DNA of 64,000 bases from NCBI RefSeq assembly GCF_018499875.1, contig NZ_JAHBAY010000005.1:124001-188000 (forward strand), in the 5' to 3' direction. Both the position numbers and the translations under genes were made by a program. This DNA is from Kineosporia corallincola. Its GTDB lineage: Bacteria > Actinomycetota > Actinomycetes > Actinomycetales > Kineosporiaceae. Shown here piece after piece: positions 41,902 to 50,713 of the stretch. Every line of letters starts with the position of its first letter. The stretch's first letter is position 1. The notes beneath the pieces are model-generated. The model was not told the origin of the DNA, did no database searches, and worked only from the letters and a program-made list of their open reading frames with translations.

Positions 41902-42897
41902 ATGAGCGCTGAGGACACGAGGATGAGCGCCCGGGACGCCATCTACTCGGCCCTGCGGCGCAGGCTGATGGCCGGCCACTACCGGGAGGCCGGGCCGCTG
42001 GTGCCGACCGCGCTGAGCGAGGAGTTCGGCGTGTCCCGCACCCCGGTGCGCGAGGCCCTGGCCCTGCTGGAGCGGGACGGCCTGCTGATCGCCGGCAGTC
42101 GCGGTTTCACCGTGCGCCGGCGCAGCATCGAGGAGACGCTCGAGATCTTCGAGGTGCGAGCCGTTCTCGACTCCGCCGCCGCCTCGGCCGCGGCTCTGCA
42201 ACGCAGCTCGATCGACCTGGCCAAGCTGGAGGAACTGCACCGCCGGGCCACCGCCGTCACCGACGCCGACGGCACCGCCCCGGACGAGACCGCGCACCAG
42301 GCGGTGCGGGCCCTGTTCAACCAGTGGCACGACTGCATCCGGGCAGCCGCGCACAACCGCACGATCCTGAGCGTGCTGCACACCCTCGACGCCCAGGTGA
42401 AGTCGAGCGCACCGTGGACGCCCGCGCCGGCCGCCACCTCGTTCGCCGACAGCCACGCCGAGCACGCCCGCATCCTCGACGCGATCCGCCGCACCGACGC
42501 GGAGGCCGCCCGCACCGAGATGCTCGACCACCTGGCCCGCGACCGTGACGTGCGGGTGCGTCACCTGGTCGCCCAGTCCCTGGAACTACCCGGCGACGAG
42601 GCCGGACCCGTGGACGGACAAGCGATCTCGCCCCGGATCACCGTCGTCGGGCTCACCGGCACCGCACCCGTGGTGAGGGCTGCCGACGCCGTGGTCAGCA
42701 CAACCGGGGCCGTGATCAGCACGAGCGGGCCCGTCGCCAACCACGCCGGGCCTCCCGTCGCCACTGCTGGATCCCTGGTCAGCGCTGCCGGGTCCGGGGC
42801 CGACGCGGCCGGGTCCGCGTTCGGCGGCGACATCGGCAGCACGGGCGACGACACCGCCCCCGGCTTCCCGGTTCCTCTGCCCGGAGAGTGTCCGTAG
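41902..42897 (+). CDS. GntR-family (FadR/FCD) transcriptional regulator, 331 aa
   Basis: The N-terminal wHTH is complete: AIYSALRRRLMAGHY, LVPTALSEEFGVSRTPVREALALLERDGLLIA. An FCD effector domain follows (about 70-220) with FEVRAVLDSAAASAAA, FNQWHDCIRAAAHN and HAEHARILDAIRRTDAEAA, including the metal-ligand His positions. Beyond residue 225 is a 100-residue Ala/Gly/Thr/Ser/Val tail that is absent from ordinary family members. Repeated GCATAC-like sequences lie just upstream of the start and may be its operator. It heads the LLM-ThiM-ABC operon and probably regulates it. Confidence 0.9.
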   Translation: MSAEDTRMSARDAIYSALRRRLMAGHYREAGPLVPTALSEEFGVSRTPVREALALLERDGLLIAGSRGFTVRRRSIEETLEIFEVRAVLDSAAASAAALQRSSIDLAKLEELHRRATAVTDADGTAPDETAHQAVRALFNQWHDCIRAAAHNRTILSVLHTLDAQVKSSAPWTPAPAATSFADSHAEHARILDAIRRTDAEAARTEMLDHLARDRDVRVRHLVAQSLELPGDEAGPVDGQAISPRITVVGLTGTAPVVRAADAVVSTTGAVISTSGPVANHAGPPVATAGSLVSAAGSGADAAGSAFGGDIGSTGDDTAPGFPVPLPGECP

Positions 42898-43038
42898 AGG
42901 GTTGTGCCACCCGGCGCCCCCTCCCGTGCCGTCCTGCCCCGCTCACCGATCGGCCCTCGCCGGCAGAGGGCCTGCCGGGCCACGCCACCCGACCACCGGC
43001 GTCCCCTTGTTCCGCCCTTGAACCATCAGGAGTTTCCC

Positions 43039-44406
43039 ATGTCTCACAAGCAGATCCACCTGGCCGCCTTCATGAACGCCGGGCCGATGGGAACGGTCGG
43101 CTGGCGTCATCCGGACGCCCGCGACGACTTCCTGTCCGCCTCGTACTACGTCGACACCGCGCGACTGCTCGAAGAGGCCAAGTTCGACATGATCTTCATC
43201 CCGGACTCGCTGGCCGTGCCGCGCAGTCTCGGTGGACGCTTCGACCCGGCCGTGCGCTACGGGGCCGGCTCGCCGCGGATCGACCCGATCCCGGTGCTGT
43301 CGCTGCTGGCCGGCGCCACCAGCCGGATCGGCCTGGCCGGCACCACCTCCACCGGGTACACCGAGCCCTACAACGTGGCCAGGTCTTTCGCCACGCTGGA
43401 CCACCTGACGGCGGGACGGGCGGGGTGGAACGTCGTCACCAGTTTCCAGGACGCGGAGGCCCAGAACTACGGTTTCGACCGGCTGCCGCCGCGTGAGCAG
43501 CGGTACGCGCGGGCCGAGGAGTTCCTCGAGGCCACGGCCCGGCTGTGGGACAGCTGGTCCGACGAGGCGATCGTGCAGGACAAGGCCACCGGGCAGTTCG
43601 GGCGCCCGGAACAGGTGCGGTCCGTGGACTTCCGCGGCGAGTACGTGAGCACGCAGGGCCCGCTCGGGGTGCCCCGCCCGCCGCAGGGCTACCCGGTGAT
43701 CGTGCAGGCCGGGGCCTCGCCGAGCGGCCGTGACTTCGCCGCGCGCTGGGCCGACGTGATCTTCTGCTCGCACGAGTCGATCGAGTCGGCGATCGAGTTC
43801 TATTCCGACGTCAAGACTCTCGCCGCGAAATACGGCCGCGACCCGGACCAGCTGAAGATCCTGCCCGCCGCCGCGGTCGTGGTCGGCGACTCCCGGCAGG
43901 ACGCGCAGGCGAAGCACCGGGCGTTCGAGGACCTGGTCGACCCGGAGGCCGGACTGTCCCGGCTGGCCTACCACATCAACGTCGACCTGACGAAATTCGA
44001 TCTGGACGGACCGCTTCCGGAGATGGAGGTGGCCGGTGTGATGGGGCACTACCGGGAGGTGCTGGAGTACGCGCTGGCCAGGAACCTGACCATTCGCGAG
44101 CTGGGCAAGTGGTACGGCGCCCGCACCGAGGGATACCTGGTGGGCTCGGCCTCCGACATCGCCGACGGCATGCAGGAGTGGGTCGACCGCGGCGCCGCCG
44201 ACGGCTTCATGGTGGTGGCCACCCACGTGCCGGCCGCGTTCGCCGACTTCGCCGCCCAGGTGGTGCCGGAACTCCAGCGCCGCGGGCTGTTCCGCACCGA
44301 GTACGAGGGAAGCACCCTGCGCGACAACCTGGGCCTGGCCCGACCGGCCCGCGACGAGTGGAAGAACCGCGCCCAGAGCGCCCTTTCCGGGGAGACCAAC
44401 CGATGA
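43039..44406 (+). CDS. LLM-class flavin monooxygenase (NtaA/SnaA/DszA type), 455 aa
   Basis: The fold markers are KQIHLAAFMNAGPMGTVGWRHPDARDDFLSASYYVDTARLLEEAKFDMIFIPD, LDHLTAGRAGWNVVTSFQDAEAQNYGFD and GYPVIVQAGASPSGRDFAARWADVIF. The C-terminus GSTLRDNLGLARP is the family closing motif. ATG 43039 has AGGAG 6 nt upstream. It overlaps ThiM by 4 nt. Compared with its paralogues the substrate loop reads GPMGTVGWRHP. Confidence 0.92.
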   Translation: MSHKQIHLAAFMNAGPMGTVGWRHPDARDDFLSASYYVDTARLLEEAKFDMIFIPDSLAVPRSLGGRFDPAVRYGAGSPRIDPIPVLSLLAGATSRIGLAGTTSTGYTEPYNVARSFATLDHLTAGRAGWNVVTSFQDAEAQNYGFDRLPPREQRYARAEEFLEATARLWDSWSDEAIVQDKATGQFGRPEQVRSVDFRGEYVSTQGPLGVPRPPQGYPVIVQAGASPSGRDFAARWADVIFCSHESIESAIEFYSDVKTLAAKYGRDPDQLKILPAAAVVVGDSRQDAQAKHRAFEDLVDPEAGLSRLAYHINVDLTKFDLDGPLPEMEVAGVMGHYREVLEYALARNLTIRELGKWYGARTEGYLVGSASDIADGMQEWVDRGAADGFMVVATHVPAAFADFAAQVVPELQRRGLFRTEYEGSTLRDNLGLARPARDEWKNRAQSALSGETNR

Positions 44407-45194
44407 CGACCGAGATCCGCTGGCCCGAGCCGTATGTCACTGAGGCACTGCGCGCCGTACGCGACACCTCACCGCTGGTGTTCGGGCTGACCAACTACAT
44501 CACCGCCGGCCTGAACGCGAACATGGTTCTCGCGGTGGGCGGTTCACCGGCGATCGGCGGCAACCCGGCCGCGGTGCGGCCCCTGGCCACCGCCGCCGGC
44601 GGGGTCTGGATCAACCTGGCCGCGCAGGTCACCGACTCCCCCGAACTGCTGCTGGACGCGGCCCGTACCGCGCACGCGGCCGGCACCCGCTGGGTGCTCG
44701 ACCCGGTGACCGTCGGCGCCGGGATCAGCGTCAGCGACGACCTGGCCGCCGAACTGATCGGCTCCGTGCCGCCGACCGCGGTGCGCGGCAACGCCAGCGA
44801 GATCATCGCGCTGGCGGGGGGTTCGGCCACCTCGCGCGGCGTGGACGCCACGGCGACCGCCGAGGACGCGGTGCCGTACGCCCGGCGACTGGCCACGCGG
44901 ACCGGCTCGGTGATCGCGATCAGCGGGCCGACCGACTACGTCACGGACGGCGAGCAGGTGGTCGCCGTCCCGGGTGGGCACCGCTGGCTGACCCGGGTGA
45001 CGGGCGCCGGGTGCAGCCTGGGCGCCCTGGTGGCGGCGTTCCTGGCGCCCGGCACCGACCCGCTGCGGGCGACGGTCGCGGCTCACGCCGTGCTGGCCGT
45101 GGCGGCCGAGCGGTCGGCCCTGATCTCCCGGGGCACGGGCACTTTCGCGGCCAACGTGCTGGACGAGCTGACGATCCTGTCCGAGGGGCTGTGA
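44403..45194 (+). CDS. thiM: Hydroxyethylthiazole kinase ThiM, 263 aa
   Basis: Phosphorylates 4-methyl-5-(2-hydroxyethyl)thiazole for thiamine salvage. SPLVFGLTNYITAGLNANMVLAVGGSP is the substrate-binding opening of ThiM (usual form ...ItNxVxxNxtANxlLAxGaSP), WVLDPVTVGAGISV the nucleotide strand, VRGNASEIIALAGG the conserved GNxxEI, and RVTGAGCSLGALVAAFLA holds the catalytic Cys/Asp-type anion hole. The usual TNxVxxN reads TNYITAGLN. It is locked between an LLM gene and an Ssu-type ABC permease, implying that the imported compound contains or yields a thiazole. Confidence 0.88.
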   Translation: MTTEIRWPEPYVTEALRAVRDTSPLVFGLTNYITAGLNANMVLAVGGSPAIGGNPAAVRPLATAAGGVWINLAAQVTDSPELLLDAARTAHAAGTRWVLDPVTVGAGISVSDDLAAELIGSVPPTAVRGNASEIIALAGGSATSRGVDATATAEDAVPYARRLATRTGSVIAISGPTDYVTDGEQVVAVPGGHRWLTRVTGAGCSLGALVAAFLAPGTDPLRATVAAHAVLAVAAERSALISRGTGTFAANVLDELTILSEGL

Positions 45195-45195
45195 C

Positions 45196-46089
45196 GTGGC
45201 CGCGCCCCAGGCGACCCCGGAGACCGGCTCCGGAACCGGGGCGGGCGCCATGGCCGGGCCGGTGATCCCGGGAACGGTGCCGAATCCGCCGGGCTCATCG
45301 TCGTCCCCAATTTCCGGCCACACCGGGCGTTTCGTCGGTGCGGTGCTGCCCTGGCTCAGCCCCCTGGTGATTCTCGGCCTGTGGTTGCTGGGTTCGCGCC
45401 AGGGCTGGATCGACGACACCGTGCTGCCCAGCCCGGGAGCCGTTCTCGGTGCGGCACGTGACCTGACGGCCGACGGCACCCTGCCCGACGCCCTGGGCAC
45501 CAGCCTGACCCGGGTGGTGCTGGGGAGCGTGCTCGGTGTGACGTTCGGCCTGATCATGGGGGTGATATCAGGATATTCGCGGTTCGGCGAGCTGACCGTG
45601 GACCGGCCGCTCCAGATGCTGCGGGCGATCCCGTTCAACGCGCTGCTGCCGTTGTTCATCATCGCCTTCGGCGTGGGTGAGTCGATGAAGGTGCTGCTGA
45701 TCGCCGAGGGTGTGCTGATCCCGGTGTATCTGAACACCTACGCGGGCATCCGCAACGTGGACGCGAAGCTGGTGGAGCTGGCCACGGTGTACCGGTTCTC
45801 CCGTCGTCTCATAGCGTTTCGCATCCTGCTGCCCGGGGCCCTGCCGAACATCCTGACCGGCCTGCGGTTCGCGCTGGCCATCGCCTGGATCGCGCTGGTC
45901 ACCAGCGAGACCGTGAACACCACCTCGGGGATCGGGTTCATCCTGATCAACGCGCAGCGCTTCGTGCGTCCCGAACAGGTGGTGCTGTGCATCATCATCT
46001 ACGCCCTGCTCGGCGTTCTCACCGACTGGCTGGTGCGGCTGCTGGAGAACCGGCTGCTGCGCTGGCGCAAGGGTTTCAGCGGTCGCTGA
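45196..46089 (+). CDS. ABC transporter permease, SsuC/TauC/ThiX type, 297 aa
   Basis: Six-helix permease with a Gly/Pro/Ser-rich N-terminal tail (residues 1-45). LPSPGAVLGAARDL and LGTSLTRVVLGSVLGVTFGLIMGVISGYSR are the SsuC opening. The coupling loop reads ELATVYRFSRRLIAFRILLPGALPNILTGLRFAL. GTG start 1 nt after the ThiM stop. Family members import sulfonates, taurine, nitrate or thiamine precursors. Confidence 0.9.
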   Translation: MAAPQATPETGSGTGAGAMAGPVIPGTVPNPPGSSSSPISGHTGRFVGAVLPWLSPLVILGLWLLGSRQGWIDDTVLPSPGAVLGAARDLTADGTLPDALGTSLTRVVLGSVLGVTFGLIMGVISGYSRFGELTVDRPLQMLRAIPFNALLPLFIIAFGVGESMKVLLIAEGVLIPVYLNTYAGIRNVDAKLVELATVYRFSRRLIAFRILLPGALPNILTGLRFALAIAWIALVTSETVNTTSGIGFILINAQRFVRPEQVVLCIIIYALLGVLTDWLVRLLENRLLRWRKGFSGR

Positions 46090-46119
46090 ACCCCCGGATC
46101 CGATCCCCAAGGAAACACC

Positions 46120-47085
46120 ATGCGTCTCAGAATCCCCGCCGTCGCCGTCGCCTCCCTGCTGGCCCTGTCGGCCTGCGGCGGTTCCTCGTCCGGTTCCTCC
46201 TCCGCCGACGGCGACGTCGAGTTCCGCGTCGCCTACCTGCCCACCGCCAACTACCTGACCACGGTCAAGGACTCCGGCTACCTGGAGGAGGAGGGCAAGG
46301 CCGTGGGCGCCACGGTGAAGTGGGTCGGACCGCTCGACCCGGTGACCGCCTACGACACGGTCACCGCCGGCGAGGCCGACGCCTCGTCCACCGGCACCGG
46401 CTACTTCGTCAACCTGGCCGGGAACAGCGACACCTGGATGGCTTTCGCACTGGAGAAGTACTCCGGCAAGAGCCAGGGCATCGTGGCCAACCGGCAGAGT
46501 GGTGTCAGCTCGCTGAAGGACCTGTACGGCAAGAAGGTCGGCATCGACTCCCCCGGCGGTACCGGCGACTACCTGCTGAACCTGGCGTTCGAGGAGGCCG
46601 GGCTGGACGTGAGCAAGGTCGAGAAGGTCACCCTGGACACCTCGACGTTCGCCACCGCCTTCGCCAGCGGCCAGGTGGACGCGATCGCCTCCTACGACCA
46701 GAACCTGGCCGCCGCCGAGGCCACCGAGGGCTCGAAGGTGCTGATCACCGGCGCCGACATGAACTCGTACAACTGGTCCATCCACATCGTCAGCCGCACC
46801 TGGGCGGAGGCTCACCCGGAGCAGCTGAAGGCGATGTACGACGGCCTGGTGAAGGAGGCCGCGCGGGCCAAGGCCGACCCGAGCGTGATCACCGACACCT
46901 ACCAGGAATTCGGCGCCACTGACGAGCTGACCGAGCAGATCGCCACCTTCGACGTGCCGACCATCGAGCCGATGGACGACGAGGTGGTCTCCGACCTGGA
47001 GAAGCTCGGCCAGCAGTACGTGGACTTCGGGTTCCTGGACTCGGTGCCGGACATCGCGAGCGCCGTGGTCGACGAGTCGAAATGA
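46120..47085 (+). CDS. ABC transporter substrate-binding lipoprotein, SsuA/NMT1 type, 321 aa
   Basis: Signal peptide with lipobox (AVASLLALSACGGSS). VEFRVAYLPTANYLTTVKDSGYLEEEG begins the SsuA-like fold and LKDLYGKKVGIDSPGGTGDYLLNLAFEEAGLDVSKVEKV is the ligand-cleft region. Lies between permease and ATPase in the same operon (4-nt overlap with the ATPase). The ligand is probably a sulfonate or thiazole-like compound given the LLM and ThiM genes. Confidence 0.9.
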   Translation: MRLRIPAVAVASLLALSACGGSSSGSSSADGDVEFRVAYLPTANYLTTVKDSGYLEEEGKAVGATVKWVGPLDPVTAYDTVTAGEADASSTGTGYFVNLAGNSDTWMAFALEKYSGKSQGIVANRQSGVSSLKDLYGKKVGIDSPGGTGDYLLNLAFEEAGLDVSKVEKVTLDTSTFATAFASGQVDAIASYDQNLAAAEATEGSKVLITGADMNSYNWSIHIVSRTWAEAHPEQLKAMYDGLVKEAARAKADPSVITDTYQEFGATDELTEQIATFDVPTIEPMDDEVVSDLEKLGQQYVDFGFLDSVPDIASAVVDESK

Positions 47086-47768
47086 TCAGCTTCGAGGGCG
47101 TTTCCAAGCGTTACGGCTCCACGGTCGTGCTGGACGGCCTGGACCTCCGGGTGGCGCAGGGCGAGTTCGTGGCCGTGATCGGCCGCTCCGGCACCGGCAA
47201 GTCCACCCTGCTGCGGATCGTGGCAGGGCTGGAGAAGCCGGATTCCGGAACGGTTTCCGTGCCGGAGGGGGTGGCTGTGGCGTTCCAGGAGCCGCGGCTG
47301 CTGCCGTGGCTGGGCGTGGGGGCGAACGTGGCCCTGGGTCTGCCGGCGTCGCAACGGGACCGGGCGGTGCGGGCTCTGGCGGAGGTCGGGCTGGAGGACC
47401 GGGCCGGGGCCTGGCCGCTGGAGCTGTCGGGGGGCCAGGCGCAGCGGGCGTCGCTGGCCCGGGCGCTGGTGCGGGAACCGCGGGTGCTGTTGCTGGACGA
47501 GCCGTTCGGGGCCCTGGACGCGCTGACCAGGCTGGAGATGCAGTCGCTGGTCGGGCGGCTGTGGCGGGATCACGGCTGGACGGTCGTGATGGTGACGCAC
47601 GACGTGGACGAGGCGGTGCGGCTGGCTGACCGGGTGATCGTGCTGGGCGAGGGCTCGATCCGGCTGGAGCTCGAGGTGCCCGGTAAGGGCCCTCGCCGGG
47701 CCGAGGACCCACAGCTGGCCGGCCTGGGCCGGCAGCTGCTGGGGGCGCTGGGCGTCACCCTGGCCTGA
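47082..47768 (+). CDS. ABC transporter ATP-binding protein, SsuB/TauB type, 228 aa
   Basis: Single nucleotide-binding domain: GRSGTGKSTLLRIVAGLEKP, Q-loop FQEPRLLPWLGVGANVALGL (the SsuB-like EPRLLPW variant), LSGGQAQRASLARALVREP and VLLLDEPFGALD. Slightly shorter than most SsuB proteins. Last gene of the operon, followed by a hairpin. Confidence 0.92.
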   Translation: MISFEGVSKRYGSTVVLDGLDLRVAQGEFVAVIGRSGTGKSTLLRIVAGLEKPDSGTVSVPEGVAVAFQEPRLLPWLGVGANVALGLPASQRDRAVRALAEVGLEDRAGAWPLELSGGQAQRASLARALVREPRVLLLDEPFGALDALTRLEMQSLVGRLWRDHGWTVVMVTHDVDEAVRLADRVIVLGEGSIRLELEVPGKGPRRAEDPQLAGLGRQLLGALGVTLA

Positions 47769-47775
47769 GACCGTC

Positions 47776-47813
47776 GGCTGCTCCTGACCATCTTCCGGTG
47801 GTCGGGAGCAGCC
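47776..47813. terminator. Hairpin terminator after the ssuCAB-like operon
   Basis: GGCTGCTCCTGACCA and its near-complement (one G-T pair) form a 15-bp stem with an 8-nt loop, starting 8 nt past the ATPase stop and 28 nt before the end of the convergent MarR gene. Confidence 0.75.
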
Positions 47814-47840
47814 GTCGTCTGCCCACCGCCGCGAACCGGC

Positions 47841-48287
47841 TCAGGCCCGCTGCCGCTCCAGCGAGGCGGCCAGGCTCTCCAGTTCGGGGACCTCCGCCGC
47901 CCGCGCGAGCGATTCGGCCAGCACCCGGTCGTGGGTGGGGCGGGCGTCTTCCAGCAGGCGCTGACCGGCCGGGGTGAGCTCGGTGTAGATGCCGCGGCGG
48001 TCGTCCACGCACAGGAAGCGGGCCAGCAGCCCGCGGTCTTCGAGACGGCCGACCAGGCGGGTGGTCGCGCTGCTGGAGAGGGCGGCGGCGCGGGAGAGCT
48101 GCTGCATGCGCATGTGCCAGCCGTCGTCCTGCCGGTTCAGGGCGTCCAGCACCGTGTACTCCACGACCGACAGCCGGTGGGCCGCCTGGAGCTCTTTCTC
48201 CAGGGCGGACTCGATCAGGCCGTGCAGCGCGGCGAGGCGGCGCCAGCCCTGGGCCCGCACCTCGACCGCGTCGTCATTCTTCGTCAT
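47841..48287 (-). CDS. MarR-family transcriptional regulator, 148 aa
   Basis: Winged-helix MarR: SVVEYTVLDALNRQDDGWHMRMQQLSRAAALSSSATTRLVGRLEDRGLLAR, with the wing CVDDRRGIYTELTPAGQRLL. ATG 48287 (MTKNDDAVEV) has GGAGG 6 nt upstream; an earlier GTG is less likely. Divergent from an Old Yellow Enzyme gene, a common MarR target. The sole Cys lies at the wing (FLCVDDRR), so thiol or electrophile sensing is possible. Confidence 0.88.
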   Translation of the reverse strand: MTKNDDAVEVRAQGWRRLAALHGLIESALEKELQAAHRLSVVEYTVLDALNRQDDGWHMRMQQLSRAAALSSSATTRLVGRLEDRGLLARFLCVDDRRGIYTELTPAGQRLLEDARPTHDRVLAESLARAAEVPELESLAASLERQRA

Positions 48288-48369
48288 CTCCGGCCTCCCT
48301 GCCCGTGCCCGCACAGTGTAGCCACCTTGCGCTCATAGGCGGCGTCTGCAAACATCCGGGATTGTTGCT

Positions 48370-48377
48370 GTTGCAAC
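48370..48377. promoter_or_regulatory. Possible MarR operator
   Basis: GTTGCAAC, an 8-bp palindrome in TGTTGCAACTACA, lies in the 188-nt divergent gap in the AT-richest part. It is the only candidate dyad seen; the match is too short for confidence. Confidence 0.3.
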
Positions 48378-48475
48378 TACAGGCGTGTGCGACTTTTGCG
48401 CCCGCCTGGGAAGGGACGCTGCCGGCCCGGCCGGGCAGCTCCCCCGGGTATCCGATCGCCGAACGAGGTCTTGTC

Positions 48476-49564
48476 TTGTCCCAGAAGCTTTTCGAGCCCA
48501 TCACCCTGCGCGGCACCGAGTTCCGCAACCGCATCTGGGTGCCGCCCATGTGCCAGTACGTCGTGGAGAAGCAGGACGGCGTCGCCACCGACTGGCACAT
48601 GGCCCACCTGGGTGGCATGGCGCAGGGCGGTGCCGGGGCGATCATCGTCGAGGCGACGGCGGTCAGCCCGGAGGGCCGGATCTCGGCTCAGGACCTCGGG
48701 CTGTGGAACGACGAGCAGCGCGACGCCCTGGTCCCGATCGTGGCGTTCCTGCGGTCCCAGGGAGCGGTGGCCGGGATCCAGCTGGCCCACGCCGGCCGCA
48801 AGGCCAGCAGCCTGCGCGAGGGCGTCCCGGGCGCGGGTCGCGACGTGCCGCCCGCCGAGGGCGGCTGGGAGACGGTCGGCCCGTCCCCCGTCGCCTTCCC
48901 CGGCCTGCGCGCCCCGCGCGAGCTGGACCAGGCGGGCATCGACGCCGTCGTCGCCTCGTTCGCCTCCGCCGCCCGGCGCGCCGTGGAGGCGGGCTTCGGG
49001 CTGCTGGAGGTCCACGGGGCCCACGGCTACCTGATCCACGAGTTCCTCTCCCCGCTGAGCAACCGGCGCACCGACTCCTACGGCGGGTCGCCGGAGAACC
49101 GGGCCCGTCTGCTGCTGGAGGTCGTCGACGCGGTGCGCGCCGAGGCCGGCGAGTCGCTGCCGGTGATCGTGCGGCTGTCCGCCACCGACTGGGCCGAGGG
49201 CGGCATCACCCTCGACGACACCGTGCAGGTGGCGCAGTGGCTGCGCGAGCGCGGCGTCGACCTGGTCGACGTCTCCACCGGCGGCAACGTGCGGGCGTCC
49301 ATCCCGGTCGGCCCCGGCTACCAGACCCCGTTCGCCGCCGCGATCCGCGAGCGGGCCGGCATCCCGACCGGCGCCGTCGGCGAGATCACCGAACCGGCCC
49401 AGGCCGAGCACATTCTCGCGACCGGGCAGGCCGACGTGGTGCTCGTCGGCCGGGAGATCCTGCGTGACCCGCGGTTCCCGCAGCGCGCCGCCCTGGCCCT
49501 GGGCGTCGACGCACCCCCGATCCCGGTGCCCTACCTGCGCGCGTTCGGGATCAGGCCGGCCTGA
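48476..49564 (+). CDS. NADH:flavin oxidoreductase, Old Yellow Enzyme (YqjM-like), 362 aa
   Basis: FMN-dependent ene-reductase. LFEPITLRGTEFRNRIWVPPMCQY holds the YqjM-type Cys in PMCQY (residue about 27). IQLAHAGRKAS contains the substrate-binding His pair region (H-A-G-R-K), and GFGLLEVHGAHGYLIHEFLSPLSNRRTD is the family hallmark. FMN phosphate is held by GEITEPAQAEHILATGQADVVLVGREILRDP. The TTG start at 48476 has ACGAGG 7 nt upstream. It reduces activated C=C or nitro/electrophilic compounds. Probably induced via the divergent MarR. Confidence 0.92.
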   Translation: MSQKLFEPITLRGTEFRNRIWVPPMCQYVVEKQDGVATDWHMAHLGGMAQGGAGAIIVEATAVSPEGRISAQDLGLWNDEQRDALVPIVAFLRSQGAVAGIQLAHAGRKASSLREGVPGAGRDVPPAEGGWETVGPSPVAFPGLRAPRELDQAGIDAVVASFASAARRAVEAGFGLLEVHGAHGYLIHEFLSPLSNRRTDSYGGSPENRARLLLEVVDAVRAEAGESLPVIVRLSATDWAEGGITLDDTVQVAQWLRERGVDLVDVSTGGNVRASIPVGPGYQTPFAAAIRERAGIPTGAVGEITEPAQAEHILATGQADVVLVGREILRDPRFPQRAALALGVDAPPIPVPYLRAFGIRPA

Positions 49565-49579
49565 CCGTCGTCCGGATGC

Positions 49580-50713
49580 CTAGCGCGACGCCCACTCCTG
49601 GGCCAGCAGCTCGTAGCTGCGCACCCGGTCGGCGTGGTCGTGCGTGATGGTGGTGATCAGCAGCTCGTCGGCGCCGGTGGCGTCGCGCAGCCGCTCCAGC
49701 TGGTCGGCCACCTGGGTCGGCGTGCCGGTGAACTGGGTGTCCACCCGGTCCTGCACCAGCGCCCGGTCGGCATCGGTCCACACCCGCTGGTGCGCCTGCC
49801 GCGGTGTCGGGAACTGGATCGCCCCCTCGGCCGTGCGGATGCTGCGCACCCACGCACCGTAACCCGCGGCCAGTTCCCGCGCCTCGTCCTCGTGCGGGGC
49901 CACCACCACGTCGGCCGACACCGTCACGTAGGGCCGGTCCAGGTCGGCCGACGGCTTGAACGCCGCCCGGTAGGCGTCCACGGCCTGGAGCACACTGGCG
50001 GGCGCCACGTGGTAGTTGGCGCCGAACCGCAGCCCGCGCTCGCCCGCCACCTCGGCGCTCTCGCCGCCGCTGCTGCCCAGCACCCAGATCTGGAGAGCGG
50101 CCCCCTCGCCGGGGATCACGTGCGCCTCCTCGCCCTCGGCCGAGGTGTAGGTGCCGGCGATCAGCGCCAGCACGTCACCCACCAGCTCGTCGTAGTCCTG
50201 CGGCTGCGCGCCCGGCTGCGCCAGCAGCTTCTTCTGCAACGCGAAACGGGGCGAGCCGAGCAGCGGCCGGACGTCGAACTTCGGCGGGATCAGCAGGCCG
50301 TTCGGCGTGCGCCCGTCGACCACCTGGGAGGCCCGGGAACCCTCCGCCGGCACCTGCCGCGGCTCCCGCGGCACCCCGCCCGATCGGCCCAGCCCCAGAT
50401 CGAACCGGCCCGGGTGGACGGCGTCGAGCAGGCCGAACTCCTCCACCACCGAAAGCGCTGTGCGGTGCCCCATCTGGACCGCTCCCGAGCCCAGCCGGAT
50501 GGTGGAGGTGGCCGCGGCGGTCAGCGCCAGCAGCACGGCCGGCGAACTGCCCGCCACCCCGGGATTGAGGTGGTGCTCGGCGAACCAGAACCGGGTGTAC
50601 CCCAGCCGCTCGGCCTGGCGCGCCAGGTCGGTGCTGTTGCGGATGGCCTCGGCGGCGCCGGACCCGGTGGAGATCGGCACCAGGTCGAGAATGCCCAGCG
50701 GAGTGGCTGTCAC
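49580..50713 (-). CDS. LLM-class flavin oxidoreductase, MsnO8 type, 377 aa
   Basis: LGILDLVPISTGSGAAEAIRNSTDLARQAERLGYTRFWFAEHHLNPGVAGSSP is the MsnO8 group signature; AEHH is its active-site motif. It continues with AAATSTIRLGSGAVQMGHRTALSVVEEFGLLDAVHPGRFDLGLGRSGG. GTG start overlaps the preceding LLM gene stop (GTGA). Members are annotated luciferase-like and generally uncharacterised; some are flavin-dependent oxidases or reductases. C-terminal HADRVRSYELLAQEWASR ends the fold. Confidence 0.9.
   Translation of the reverse strand: MTATPLGILDLVPISTGSGAAEAIRNSTDLARQAERLGYTRFWFAEHHLNPGVAGSSPAVLLALTAAATSTIRLGSGAVQMGHRTALSVVEEFGLLDAVHPGRFDLGLGRSGGVPREPRQVPAEGSRASQVVDGRTPNGLLIPPKFDVRPLLGSPRFALQKKLLAQPGAQPQDYDELVGDVLALIAGTYTSAEGEEAHVIPGEGAALQIWVLGSSGGESAEVAGERGLRFGANYHVAPASVLQAVDAYRAAFKPSADLDRPYVTVSADVVVAPHEDEARELAAGYGAWVRSIRTAEGAIQFPTPRQAHQRVWTDADRALVQDRVDTQFTGTPTQVADQLERLRDATGADELLITTITHDHADRVRSYELLAQEWASR

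Noticed and set aside
42898-43038. Possible TPP riboswitch before the LLM-ThiM operon (CCCTTGAACCATCAGG resembles part of the THI element)
   Set aside because: The essential CTGAGA and the rest of the conserved core are missing, and the gap is too short after a co-directional GntR gene.
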